Source of the DNA: Omphalotus guepiniiformis
Taxonomy: Eukaryota > Basidiomycota > Agaricomycetes > Agaricales > Omphalotaceae
DNA length: 64,000 bases
Assembly (NCBI GenBank): GCA_028554645.1
Contig: JAQOOI010000038.1
Span: 62,001 to 126,000, forward strand
Direction: 5' to 3'
Under the pieces are notes generated by a model. That model ran no database searches. It saw only the letters and a program-made list of their open reading frames with translations, and had not been told where the DNA came from. The stretch's first letter is position 1. Each line of letters opens with the position of its first letter. The position numbers were made by a program, and so were the translations under genes. This document shows positions 11,426-21,031 of this stretch, one piece after another.

Positions 11426-13027
11426 TCAAAACAACCATCGGGTTTATATATCCAAAAACCCAATATGTCGTTTCATGCGCAAGCAAGATACAACGACTGT
11501 CTCATTGTCAGTATCCCGAGCATCCTAGGGTAGAGCGGGTCGACGGTTGGACGGTAAATCGTGTAGTGGTCACGTGAATGGCGGGTTTTCTGAACTGTGC
11601 CACCATCTTGCCGCAGCGACGTCGCTCTACGAGTCTACCTTGGTTCGGTTGCACGGTAATTCATATAGATTCATATCGATTTCTCTGTCTCAAAATCAGA
11701 TTACTATCTGGCTGCGCCGGTTGTCGATGCACGACGCTCGATGGGCGGCCTGGATTTGGCGGTATGTATGTATATGTCATTGTCATCAAAACGTTGTACA
11801 GCCTCATAGATTCATCAGTCAAGAGTCGAGATTGACTTAGAGTTGAAGAGGTTATTTTCTACTGGTATAGCTCATCGAACTGACTATACTTTCTACTATT
11901 CCAGGTCTTTGGAGATGAACTTCCTTCGATGTAAGCAGAATTTCCTTCGGTATTCAAAGAGTCGGAAGGATTAACCTCATAGCTGGAACACAGGTTACAT
12001 GTATTCCTAAACGTTCAACGCGTAGGTGTGCTGCATCGGTATAAGCTTTTTGCATCCTACGTTCAAAGGGTCGGAAGATAGCTGGAACACAGGTTACACG
12101 CGCGTATTCCTAAACCTTTAAACGCCCAGGTGTGTGTCAGCCTATCATTCCTCGTCTATCATACTCAATCCCTTACTTTAGTCGTGTACGAAAACGCTGA
12201 AAAAGTCATCGACCTCCTCAAGGAGAAGAACAACCTTTCGGAAACTTTGACGGCCTCCAATGAGGCAGACATTCGTCGTCCCTTCCCGTATTATGCGATA
12301 TCACAGCTGGAGTTGAGAACGACGTAACAAACCGGTAGCTATCAGACAGTTTATTGGTTTAATTGCGTGCTACTCATCGGGCGTCACAGTTCGATCGTTT
12401 GAACTTTGAACACGCCCGGCAAAGGAGATCCGCCTGCGTCGCTTTCAACTTATCCTCTGTTTTTCGCATCAGCATCCGCCCAGCTCTTCGTTACCTCTGT
12501 CGTCGAATCCCGGTGCCTCCATCTCTTTCCATCTCCACTTGCGGCATTGACAGGGTCGACTTCCGAGTCATCCTTCCCGCTCATGAGGTCTTTCTCTGTC
12601 AGAAGGGTGAAATATTTACCCCGAATTACTCATGTACATAGATGGTGGAGAGGACGAAAGCCCGGGAACTTGAAAGAGACAATGGCAGTCAAAAGGATGC
12701 CGAAGGCCCTCGCTCTTCAGGATTCTCTGATTCAAAGCCTACGGAGTCGGTCTTACAGCTTACACCGGCACCTCTTGCCCTCACCTGCCGTTGAACAACG
12801 TCGTGGAGCTATAGTATTGTGTGTGTGTATTCCTCTCGGTACCGTAGATAGGCTCTACAGGTCCTCCCTCCAGTCTCGTCGCACTAATTGGTGTAGTTAC
12901 ATCCTCTTACGGAAGGTTCTCGGCGATCTACGGTCCGCAAACTCGCGTGGTTGTTTCGGCAAGTGACCGAGTCTCTCTGGATATAACCTTCATTAATTCA
13001 TTCCCGACGCAGTGGCCACTCCTCCTC
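11426..13027. other. Unassigned host sequence, no supported gene
   Basis: This 1.6-kb stretch contains scattered short open frames. One near 12,180-12,320 (VVYENAEKVIDLLKEKNN...) looks protein-like, and fragments near 12,660-12,790 have coding-like composition, but nothing joins into a recognisable protein. It also carries an imperfect 75-bp direct repeat (separate entry). It may contain decayed 5' exons of the neighbouring SET-domain pseudogene. Confidence 0.3.
11953..12134 (+). repeat. Imperfect direct duplication of about 75 bp
   Basis: 11953-12030 and 12061-12134 share TTCAAAGRGTCGGAAG, TAGCTGGAACACAGGTTACA, GTATTCCTAAACSTT and AGGTGTG in the same order, separated by 30 bp. Its origin is unknown. 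Confidence 0.7.
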
Positions 13028-13657
13028 CTCCACGGCAACGAAAATCGACATTCTTCTAGACTGGTGTAAATCCAATCACCTCGAAATCGTTCCTAGAATA
13101 TATCTCAAACCAGACGAAACTGGATTATGAATAGCCATTTATTCTCGTGACGAAACGATTCATCCTTCAATAACTCTTACGAGTCCTTCACTTCCTTGTT
13201 AATGTTCAAATTGCTTTCGAGCGAGCGTGTTTCTTCGTGGTGGAAATACCGAAATCAGCTGTACTCTCCGTGAAATCATGCTCTGCAGCGCATATAATCA
13301 ACGCAGTACCTTACGGACTCGAAGCTCAGCCGACGCTCTCATTAGCTTTGTATATTGAAATGTATGCGGCGTTCTCTACTCCTTCATCCCTGCCATCTAC
13401 TGATCTCGTGTAAACCTGTGACCTGTAGAGCAAAGGCACTTGGATCGAGGTGGACTGGGTATATCCAATCTTTCCCTGAACGGAACCGTCGATCTTCCGC
13501 TTTTTTGGAATCTCGAAGATGATGATGATGAAGCTTCGGACGATGGAATTACTGCGATGAGTTGGTTGGAGGGTACGGAGATCCATAAGATTCTTTCTGC
13601 GCCTGGGTTGGAGGGTGATTTACTGGTGAGTTCCTTTTCGTTTTGCAGGCCCGACAC
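13028..13657 (+). pseudogene. SET-domain lysine methyltransferase (RKM/LSMT-like), 5' half, degraded
   Basis: Fragments in order match the N-terminal half of fungal Rubisco-LSMT/RKM-type SET proteins, which methylate lysines on ribosomal or other proteins. They are LDWCKSNHLEIVPR (about 13,055), IAIYSRDETIHPS (about 13,130), VEIPKSAVLSVKSCSAAHII (about 13,240-13,300), SRWTGYIQSFPER (about 13,445) and VDLPLFWNL (about 13,487). They are not in one frame. A TGA sits just before IAIYS, a one-base shift lies between FPER and VDLPLFW, and another shift precedes LDWCK. The last segment runs to a GTGAGT at about 13,627, a plausible 5' splice site just upstream of the Element A LTR. The gene continues at 63,388 beyond the transposon nest. 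The lesions argue that it is now a pseudogene. Confidence 0.65.
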
Positions 13658-13871
13658 TGTAAGGGATCTGTCCGAATTCGGACAGGTACTTACATAATCT
13701 ATATGTACATGTATTATGCTAAGGCTTCACTATATGTATCGTGTCATTTTGTAGCACATGTTTTTTTGTCTTTCTACTTTTCACCTTCGTACTCAAATCC
13801 AACCGATTTGGCTAGCTACGTTGAGCCTTCTAGGCTGAGTGATACAGTAAGACTTACGCTGAACCCTTACA
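13658..13871 (+). repeat. Element A 5' LTR
   Basis: This 214-bp LTR has inverted termini TGTAAGG/CCTTACA. It carries an 18-bp perfect palindrome at 13,668-13,685. Confidence 0.92.
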
Positions 13872-14134
13872 ATTTTTTTAGCTTCAAATATCTTGGAAAT
13901 AATACGAATCGAATCACCTGTCAAATAAGCCGCGTCATCGCAATCTGAATATATCAAGTCATCAAGAGATCGTTCCTAAGAAGTCAAAATTTAATAGCAC
14001 CTGCACCGATATCGAATTCTAAACAGAAACTTTCCGAAATGAGTACTTCGCAGAACCCCGTGGATTCTCAATAACCACCACCATCAGCGTATACGCTGAG
14101 CACCCCAGCATCCTGGACGCCTCAGCCGTCAGGA

Positions 14135-16274
14135 GTGGAAAGTCCCGAGACTACTCAGGAGTCCCGGGAAATGGAGCTCCAGTCCTCTCAGGGAACTGGA
14201 GATGTATCATCTCAAACTCCGTCGTTGGAAGAAACAACTGAAGTGGGTGGACGATCGCGTTCAGCGTCCATTCTTTCAGTCCAATCCAATTATTCGACTA
14301 GGAGCAATATTACTGGAATTTCTAACGCCACTATGGTTACCGCTTCACGACATCTCACTGATGTGGAGGAACTACTTCGCTCTCGGTTTCAGACAAAGAC
14401 ACAACGTCGCGCGGATTATATAGCTTCGCAAATTCGGCAATCCAACGAACGGTATGCTGACGAGGAGCATAAACGCGCAGATGTGATGTCAGCAGTGGCA
14501 TTGGTGGCTACGAATTCGTTTGAAGAGACAGAACGAGCGGCAGTGGAGAGGTTGCAGAGGAGGAGAACCCGAATTCTGCACACTTTAGAAATGGAGCCGA
14601 CTACTTTTAATGTGAACACTGAGGCTACGGAATCCGTAACTGGAGCAGAAACACCTAGAGTTTCCGATATACGTAGACCTACTGTGGAGAGTGTAGAGGA
14701 GAATACCAATTCTCCATCTAATACTAGCGTATATGACTCAAATAACATCAGTGTGGATCCTATACCTGGTGACTCCCATACGAGAGGTAGGGAGAATGTC
14801 AGAGCTATTCCTGACATTCTTCGCACGCCTAGTGGTCCGCGTGAGGAAGAATCAAACTTCCACTCTCGGATACGACCTGATGTAACTGCGAGTGTTCCGC
14901 AGGAAGGACAGGGATTTCCTGTATCCCCTGAAGTTACGGTATCTTCTTTGGAAGAGACACACCGGGACGTATATCAACGAGGGTTGGCTCAACGACTGCG
15001 AGAATTCGATTTGCATAAGCATGGACGATCTAACATACCTGAATCAAATGTGAACATCGATATCCATGATGTGGTACATGATCCAGGTAATCCGGCTATA
15101 GCTGTTCGTATTCCTAAGTTAGGAGCCCCTGAGTATGACACTCTGAGGACTACCTTCCCTGAACCAGGGAATATGGACTCAGGCCCGTATCATACGGCAT
15201 ATCGACACCCCAATCACCCTGATCGTACAGATTCAGCAACTCAGAGATCTTCGGAGCAGAGACCTATTTCGATGGGTGACTCTAGATCCCTGAAGAGTGA
15301 CCTTCCTTCGAATGATCGGAAAATACATTCATTATCTGCTTCTCTAGAAGAGAGGAGACAGTCTGACCCCACGGGACATCGTCGACCTTCAGGAGGGAAG
15401 GGTTGGGATAATGCGAAGACGTCTACTCCACCTAGGAATCCTGGGACGGATCATGGAGTACAAAAAGATACGCCATTGATACCCGAAGGTCCAAGGAATT
15501 CGAGAGGCGCTCGACCTATAATAGATGAAAATATCAGTAATAACCGAACTCGTTTTTCACCCCCATCAGGCCCACCACCTACTGGAAGATATAACTCTAC
15601 CCAGTGGGCGGGAGGTCCCAGTGTGGGAGCGCCAAAGCACGACGGAGTCTTTCCCTTGGCGCCTATGACTGGGTTACCATACCAGTATATGGGAAATGCG
15701 GGATGGCAACCATTGTCTGGGGATTACCAGCAGTACGGGACATTTGCCGCACATGGAGACCCGAGATTGCCACCATGGCAAAACCCGATAGGTTACCACT
15801 ACTATCAACCACCATATAATAATTATGGGACTACATATACGGCTACGAGAGCAACCCCTGATGTAGTGCTACCACCGGTTGTAGACAGGGATGCTAATCT
15901 GAAGAAGGAAAGCGTGCCGTTAAGTTCGCCGCGACGATTCACTGCGGATGAAAAAGGCAAAGCGAAAGAAGAACATTCAACACCTGGGGGAGAAGATGGT
16001 ACTAGTCAGCGGGTACCAGATCCTACTCCAGGGGCATCTACGTCAAAGACGACAGGGGAAGGCACTAAGGAGGAAGAAGCGTCTCCAGAGCCTCCTAAAG
16101 GAGGTTCTGAGGGGAAGACCACGGATAGTAAAACACGGAATGATGGCAAATCAACAGCTGGAGGTTCCCCAGGGGGAGGCCCTCCAGACGATTCGGATGA
16201 CTCAGACGATGAAGGGGGCAACAAGAAGAATAATGACAACGGCAACTGGCGCCCTAATCAAGGTAGAACTCCGT
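14135..16274 (+). CDS. Element A Gag, N-terminal part (interrupted by element B)
   Basis: This is an open frame of about 713 codons, rich in Ser, Pro, Gly, Thr and charged residues, with no membrane segment and almost no predicted globular sequence until element B interrupts it at 16,275. A better start is the ATG at 14,039 in the same frame, but an in-frame TAA at 14,072-14,074 follows 11 codons later, so no ATG opens this frame near 14,135. The frame joins exactly onto 48,580 once B and one CCGT copy are removed, reaching the capsid domain there. A 700-residue disordered region before capsid is long for a Gypsy Gag. The C-terminal acidic and Asn/Gly-rich segment (DDSDDSDDEGG) ends the preserved part. 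Confidence 0.75.
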
Positions 16275-16740
16275 TGTTGCGCTGAAAACGCATACACACC
16301 TGAAATACCTGAAATTAAACGATTTCTACTGTGAATATGACTTGGACTGTCAGCCTGCATCACGGGATGCAGGCGGGAACGAATTCAGTTTTGGCAGCAC
16401 ATCTGTGCATGCAATACAGACAAAACTGTCACTGGACACAATTTAACATAAAATCTGAGAAAATGCTAAACATATATTGAATCAATACCAAAATTTTTCA
16501 TCATTTTTTTTGCTACTAATACTAAAATTATGTTCAAATTATAGTAAATTGTATCAACACAATACCTTCATTTCTCCAACATCAAACACAGTTATTTACA
16601 GTGAACAGATCTTGAACAAATATCAAAAATCATTTATCATAAATTCCATAAAATCTTATCATTATTTTTGGGAAAAGTGTTTAAAATAAATATTGAATTT
16701 TGGATGCAATTATGTTAATCAAGATCATGATTGTTTCATC

Positions 16741-17150
16741 ATAAAATACAGAGACAAATGGAAAAGGTGTGTGGAAACTATGCTAAAGCAATTCAAAATC
16801 AATTCAGAATAATAGACAGGATATTACTGTGAACTTATGCCCAACAAATGTGAAACTAATGTTAAATGTTTCTAAAGTAACATTCATGTTTTGCTTGTGC
16901 AAATATACTGAAGATATGCTGAACAAATAAGACATATTCAGAGTTAAATACAGAGAGAAATAGAATAGATGTGTGAAAAATATGCTAAACCAATTTAAAA
17001 TTGATTCAGAATAACAGACAGAAAATTACTGTGAACTTATGCTAAACATATGTGAAAGTAATGTTAAATTTCTGATGGTAAAATTTATGTTTTGGTTATT
17101 CATATATACTAGCTATATGTTGAACAAATAAGAAAACTATGATAAACAGG
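16741..17150 (+). repeat. Tandem pair of about 200-bp AT-rich repeats
   Basis: 16,741-16,940 and about 16,945-17,148 share ATACAGAGA, TTCAGAATAA, AGACAG, ATTACTGTGAACTTATG, TGTGAAA, TAATGTTAAAT and GAACAAATAAGA in the same order. No coding sequence. Confidence 0.75.
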
Positions 17151-17338
17151 ATCATTTATGTATATAGTCTGTGTATATGGATACAGTTGTACATTAGGTG
17201 AATTCATCTTGCATATCCCATGTGTATACATCTAGGATGCATCTGCATGGACCTAGTAGATGGACACTGATATCTCTGTATACAGAACAGAGGGGTTAAT
17301 ATATACAAACTTGTGTACAGAAGGTGTTTCCAAGGTGA

Positions 17339-18487
17339 GGTATATACAGACAAGGTATACACCCATATAAACTCTGTATACACCCTGTATACATGTCACC
17401 CTGTATACCTGTATACACTCTGTATACACCTGTGTACACCCTGTATACACTCTGTATACACCCTGTATACACCCTGTATACACTCTGTATGCACTCTGTA
17501 TGCACTCTGTATGCACTCTGTATCCACCCTGTATGTACTCTGTATCCACCCTGTATCCACCCTGTATGCACTCTGTATACACTCTGTATGCACCCTGTAT
17601 GCACTCTGTATCCTGTATGCACTCTGTATCCACCCTGTATGCACCCTGTATCCACTCTGTATGCACCCTGTATACATCCTGTATACACCCTGTATGCGCC
17701 CTGTATGCACCCTGTATGCATCCTGTATACACCCTGTATGCGCCCTGTATACACCCTGTATACACCCTGTATGCACTCTGTATGCACTCTGTATGCACTC
17801 TGTATGCACTCTGTATGCACCCTGTATGCACTCTGTATGCACCCTGTATGCACTCTGTATGCACTCTGTATCCACCCTGTATGCACTCTGTATACACCCT
17901 GTATGCACTCTGTATGCACCCTGTATACATCCTGTATACACTCTGTATACACTCTGTATACACTCTGTATGCACTCTGTATGCACTCTGTATGCACCCTG
18001 TATACATCTCACCCTGTATGCACCCTGTATACACCCTGTATGCACCCTGTATGCACCCTGTATGCACTCTGTATGCACCCTGTATACATCCTGTATACAC
18101 TCTGTATACACTCTGTATCCAGCCTGACCCTGTATACACCCTGTATACACTCTGTATACAGGATTATACACCCTGTATACACCCTGTATACACCCTGTAT
18201 ACACTCTGTATACACTCTGTATGCACTCTGTATACACTCTGTATCCACCCTGTATCCACCCTGTATCCACCCTGTATCCACCCTGTATCCACCCTGTATC
18301 CACCCTGTATCCACCCTGTATACATGTCATCCTGTATACCTGTATACACCCTGTACATCTGTCACCCTGTATACAGACAGTGTGTATACAGGTGTACAGG
18401 GTGTATATGGGTGTATACAGGTGTATACAGGTGTACAGGGTGTATATGGGTGTATACAGGTGTATACAGGTGTACAGAGTGTATAAT
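17339..18487. repeat. 11-bp minisatellite, CACYCTGTATR, about 1.1 kb, inverted near its end
   Basis: About 100 units of CACYCTGTATN (N mostly A, G or C; internal GTATAC palindromes) run from 17,360 to about 18,375. Then the orientation flips to GTGTATACAGG up to 18,487. Open frames appear on both strands purely because 11 codons span three units and the unit has no stop in most frames. Longer-range copies exist: ATACATGTCAYCCTGTATACC occurs near both ends (17,389 and 18,320), and a 45-bp block at about 17,920 recurs at 18,070. Confidence 0.95.
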
Positions 18488-18839
18488 TAAAGTTTTATGA
18501 TAAATGATTTTTGATATTTGTTCAACATCTGTTCACTGTAAATCACTGTGTTTGATGTTGGAGAAATGAAGGTATTGTGTTGATACAATTTACTATAATT
18601 TCAACATAATTTTAGTATTAGTAGCAAAAAAATGATGAAAAATTTCCGTATTAATTCAACATATGTTTAGCATTTTCTCACAGATTTTATGTTAAATTTC
18701 ATCCAGTGTATAAAAAATTACATGTTTCTTACAAAAAATGTGTTTTTTTTTTACTTGTATTTAACATCTTGTTTTAATACATTTATAAGTTGGACCTCCT
18801 AGAATATTTTATGTTTATAACAACCTCAAAATAATATCT

Positions 18840-19193
18840 AACCCAGTCCTGCCAGTGGCATGGAGCACAAAAATGAGGGGGCAGATGAGGGGCAGAACGA
18901 GCCTCAGGCAAGGACGGACCGATTGAACCGGAGGCCAGCCTTAACTGACCACGGAGCGCAAGAGAAACGCTGACTAATCAGGCCTCCGGCAATGACAACC
19001 GACTTAACCGGAGGCCAGCTTAACTGACCATAAGTGCGCAAAAACGAGGGCCGAAAATGCTGACTAATATACAATTATTACATATACAATTTAAGGTCGC
19101 TCCGATCAAAGCGGAGGCCCGCTTAACCGTCAAATTTTTGGCTGGACGGTGCCGCCATAAGAACGAATCCTTCGTTACACTCCGAATTCGTAA
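18840..19193. other. GC-richer end of the insertion with two partial 70-bp repeats
   Basis: GAACCGGAGGCCAGCCTTAACTG... (about 18,925) and TTAACCGGAGGCCAGCTTAACTG... (about 19,003) begin imperfect direct repeats, both followed by GACCA and then GCTGACTAAT. No gene. Confidence 0.5.
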
Positions 19194-20357
19194 TGGGAAT
19201 AAAGGGCTAGACTATGTCCCATAGTGCTAGCTAAAACATAGAACACGAATAGTTAAAGGCTCGAAGTGAAAGGACTACGATGTACGAGTATGCATCAAGA
19301 CCTTATGGCTGATATGCCTCTAGACCTTCGGCGAAGTAACTACCTGCTGCGAGACTGTACAGTATGGTCAGACCCACCCTGCCTGGCAAAGAGCCCTTCG
19401 TCTGGAAGTCGCTATTCAAGTATCTGTGTAATCCACGGGACTTAGGAAGGAAGAAACTACACACACACAGGCGTAATAGCCTCATGAGCCTCGATAACGT
19501 CGAAAGGACAAAGCTAGAGGTATCGCCGAGCCATCAAAATGGTTTGTTCGAACTTAGCCGACCTCCTAGAACCTGCAGATTGATGATATACTGGAGATAA
19601 CGCTTTATGATCGGAAATATATGATCGACGATTCCGTTCCGAGATACTAGATGGTCAAAGCTATGAAAATGATCAGTCTCGATGACTGTATAATAACTTA
19701 TTAGTAAAGTAATGACAGAATTGACCTTCGAGCGCTGGATATTGGTATATCTACGAGGTGCTATGGGGTCTAGATGTTGAAATAGGAGAAAATACGGAAG
19801 CCCGACGGGATAAATGACTAGAAACTGCCCTCGACGCCCCTATAAGTACACTGTAAAACAGTTACGAAGATGAATAATAACGAAATGCATAGGAGTAGTT
19901 CGTTTAGAATGGCTCGAGCGCATGATAAGAAGGGTCTAGATGTACCAAAAACATCACTAAAACATAATACTTACACATATATACCCAAGAACTGCACATA
20001 ATTACCCTCTAGACGTGCCTACTTACCCAACTCAGTCATATTGTTTCTGTTTATATCCATTTTATACTCGATGTTATCCCTCTGTTCCTTTTAATTACTC
20101 CACTCAGTTTTCTATCTATTTATGAAATACTTACAAGCAGTAGAGTACATATACTGTCATGTATAGGGTCGAGCGCCCCAGGTTACGACTGCCCGCCAAA
20201 TTGGAGAACTTTACGTATCTTCTAGAGCGTTAAATCGCAGAAGGCCTCTTGATTGTGAACGTCAGGCCCCGGTTCTTCGAGCTGGTAGAGGCAGACTATT
20301 AGGAATTGCAGTGCTTTAATAGAGTGCTAAATATCTGAACATCTGTTGTGTTTGAAC

Positions 20358-20425
20358 TGTCTGTCTGTCTGTCTGTCTGTCTGTGTCTGTCTGTCTGTGT
20401 CTGTCTGTCTGTGTCTGTCTGTTTG
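20358..20425 (+). repeat. TCTG microsatellite in LTR
   Basis: (CTGT)n with GTGT interruptions. The matching tract in the 3' LTR (48,299-48,380) is longer by three TCTG units, the largest difference between the two LTRs. Confidence 0.9.
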
Positions 20426-20622
20426 CTGTTTCTGGTACTCGTCGAAGGGTCTAGACGGTGATCTTACAGTTCAGTTAGTCTTTCCAACAGTCTAGCTCGA
20501 CTTTAGTCAGTTTTCTGCGTGCGGAATCTTTGCCAACGCCAGACTACACTCGCTTTTACAAGGCAACCTTTGAGTTTAGACGAGTTCCTACGTCTTAGAG
20601 TGCTCATTTCGCTGCTATTATC

Positions 20623-20640
20623 TGGAGCCCACCGCGAGGG
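20623..20640 (+). promoter_or_regulatory. Element B putative tRNA primer-binding site
   Basis: TGGAGCCCACCGCGAGGG begins two bases after the LTR. Its complement would be a tRNA 3' end with acceptor strand GGTGGGC, discriminator T and CCA. I could not name the tRNA. Confidence 0.6.
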
Positions 20641-21031
20641 GTAGTTTCAGAAAACAATTATATCGAGTTTTACTCTTGAAAGACCCCTGTGTCTAAATAT
20701 CGCTGTCTTTTGACCTCGGCGAATTGAATTGACGATTTAATTTGCCTCTCGAAGTGTAAATTGTACATTTGCATAACACTTCAAGGTATTCTACTTCGAA
20801 TCCGAGTCTCTTGCAAAGATTAGTGACTCTAGCCGTCGTGGAAAACCTAGAACTACACGAAATTCCCGTGAGGCTGGACAAGAAGAATTAATATTCGAGT
20901 CTAGACCCCCTCGTCGTAGTAGAATCCCTGTTCGAAACAACTTGCCTCTGTCTAGAGAGAGGTATAGAGGAACAAACGAAGTTATAGGAGATATAAGACT
21001 ACCAAGTCCTGAATTCTCTGATTTTACAAAC

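Larger units (their letters stand above)
16437..18712. repeat. Fold-back: inverted arms of about 220 bp
   Basis: The arm at about 16,437-16,655 and the reverse complement of about 18,487-18,712 align nearly throughout (ATTTAACATAAAATCTG, GCTACTAATACTAAAATTATG, TTGTATCAACACAATACC, ACAAATATCAAAAATCATTT). They enclose about 1.8 kb holding the direct duplication and the minisatellite. The sequence could form a long stem. Confidence 0.85.
16341..19193 (-). mobile_element. 2.85-kb insertion in element B 5' LTR, Helitron-like features, no coding capacity
   Basis: The 3' LTR reads GAATATGATGGGAATAAAG without interruption, so the extra DNA here is an insertion (or was lost from the other LTR). On the reverse strand it lies exactly between host A and T, without target duplication. 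It carries a 9-bp stem, 4-nt loop hairpin (GCCTGCATC/GATGCAGGC, 16,353-16,374) 12 nt before its 3' end, which reads CAAG next to host T. Canonical Helitrons end CTRR-T with such a hairpin, and start TC; here the start is TT. The class is therefore uncertain. Contents: a fold-back repeat, a 200-bp direct duplication and an 11-bp minisatellite. Confidence 0.5.
16275..20620 (+). repeat. Element B 5' LTR, containing a 2.85-kb insertion
   Basis: 16,275-16,340 and about 19,194-20,620 together equal the 1.5-kb 3' LTR; the middle is foreign. The LTR starts TGTTGCGCTG and ends GCTGCTATTA. The short open frame at 19,364-19,600 recurs identically in the 3' LTR (47,307-47,543); I take it as chance. Confidence 0.88.

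Noticed and set aside
12406..12966. 186-codon frame in unassigned host DNA
   Set aside because: Starts with a non-ATG codon, no domain, and its composition does not look like that of the neighbouring genes.
13872..13910. tRNA primer-binding site directly after element A's 5' LTR
   Set aside because: A TTGGAAATAATACG stretch lies about 20 bases inside, but its spacing and sequence do not fit a tRNA 3' end that I recognise, and no LTR self-complement was found.
16006..16245. Reverse Ser/Pro-rich 79-codon frame over element A gag
   Set aside because: Mirror of the acidic, Gly-rich Gag tail.
17253..18500. Long open frames on both strands with CIHPVYTLYTP-like repeats
   Set aside because: They arise from an 11-bp minisatellite lacking stops; same-strand and opposite-strand frames are equally open and no start context or splice logic supports them.
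19303..19600. Opposing ORFs of 60 and 78 codons repeated at 47,246-47,543
   Set aside because: They are identical because both lie in the LTRs of element B; no domain or start context.
16275..20620. A solo or unrelated LTR at 19,194-20,620
   Set aside because: Alignment with 47,071-48,575 shows it is the rest of one interrupted LTR, not a separate element.
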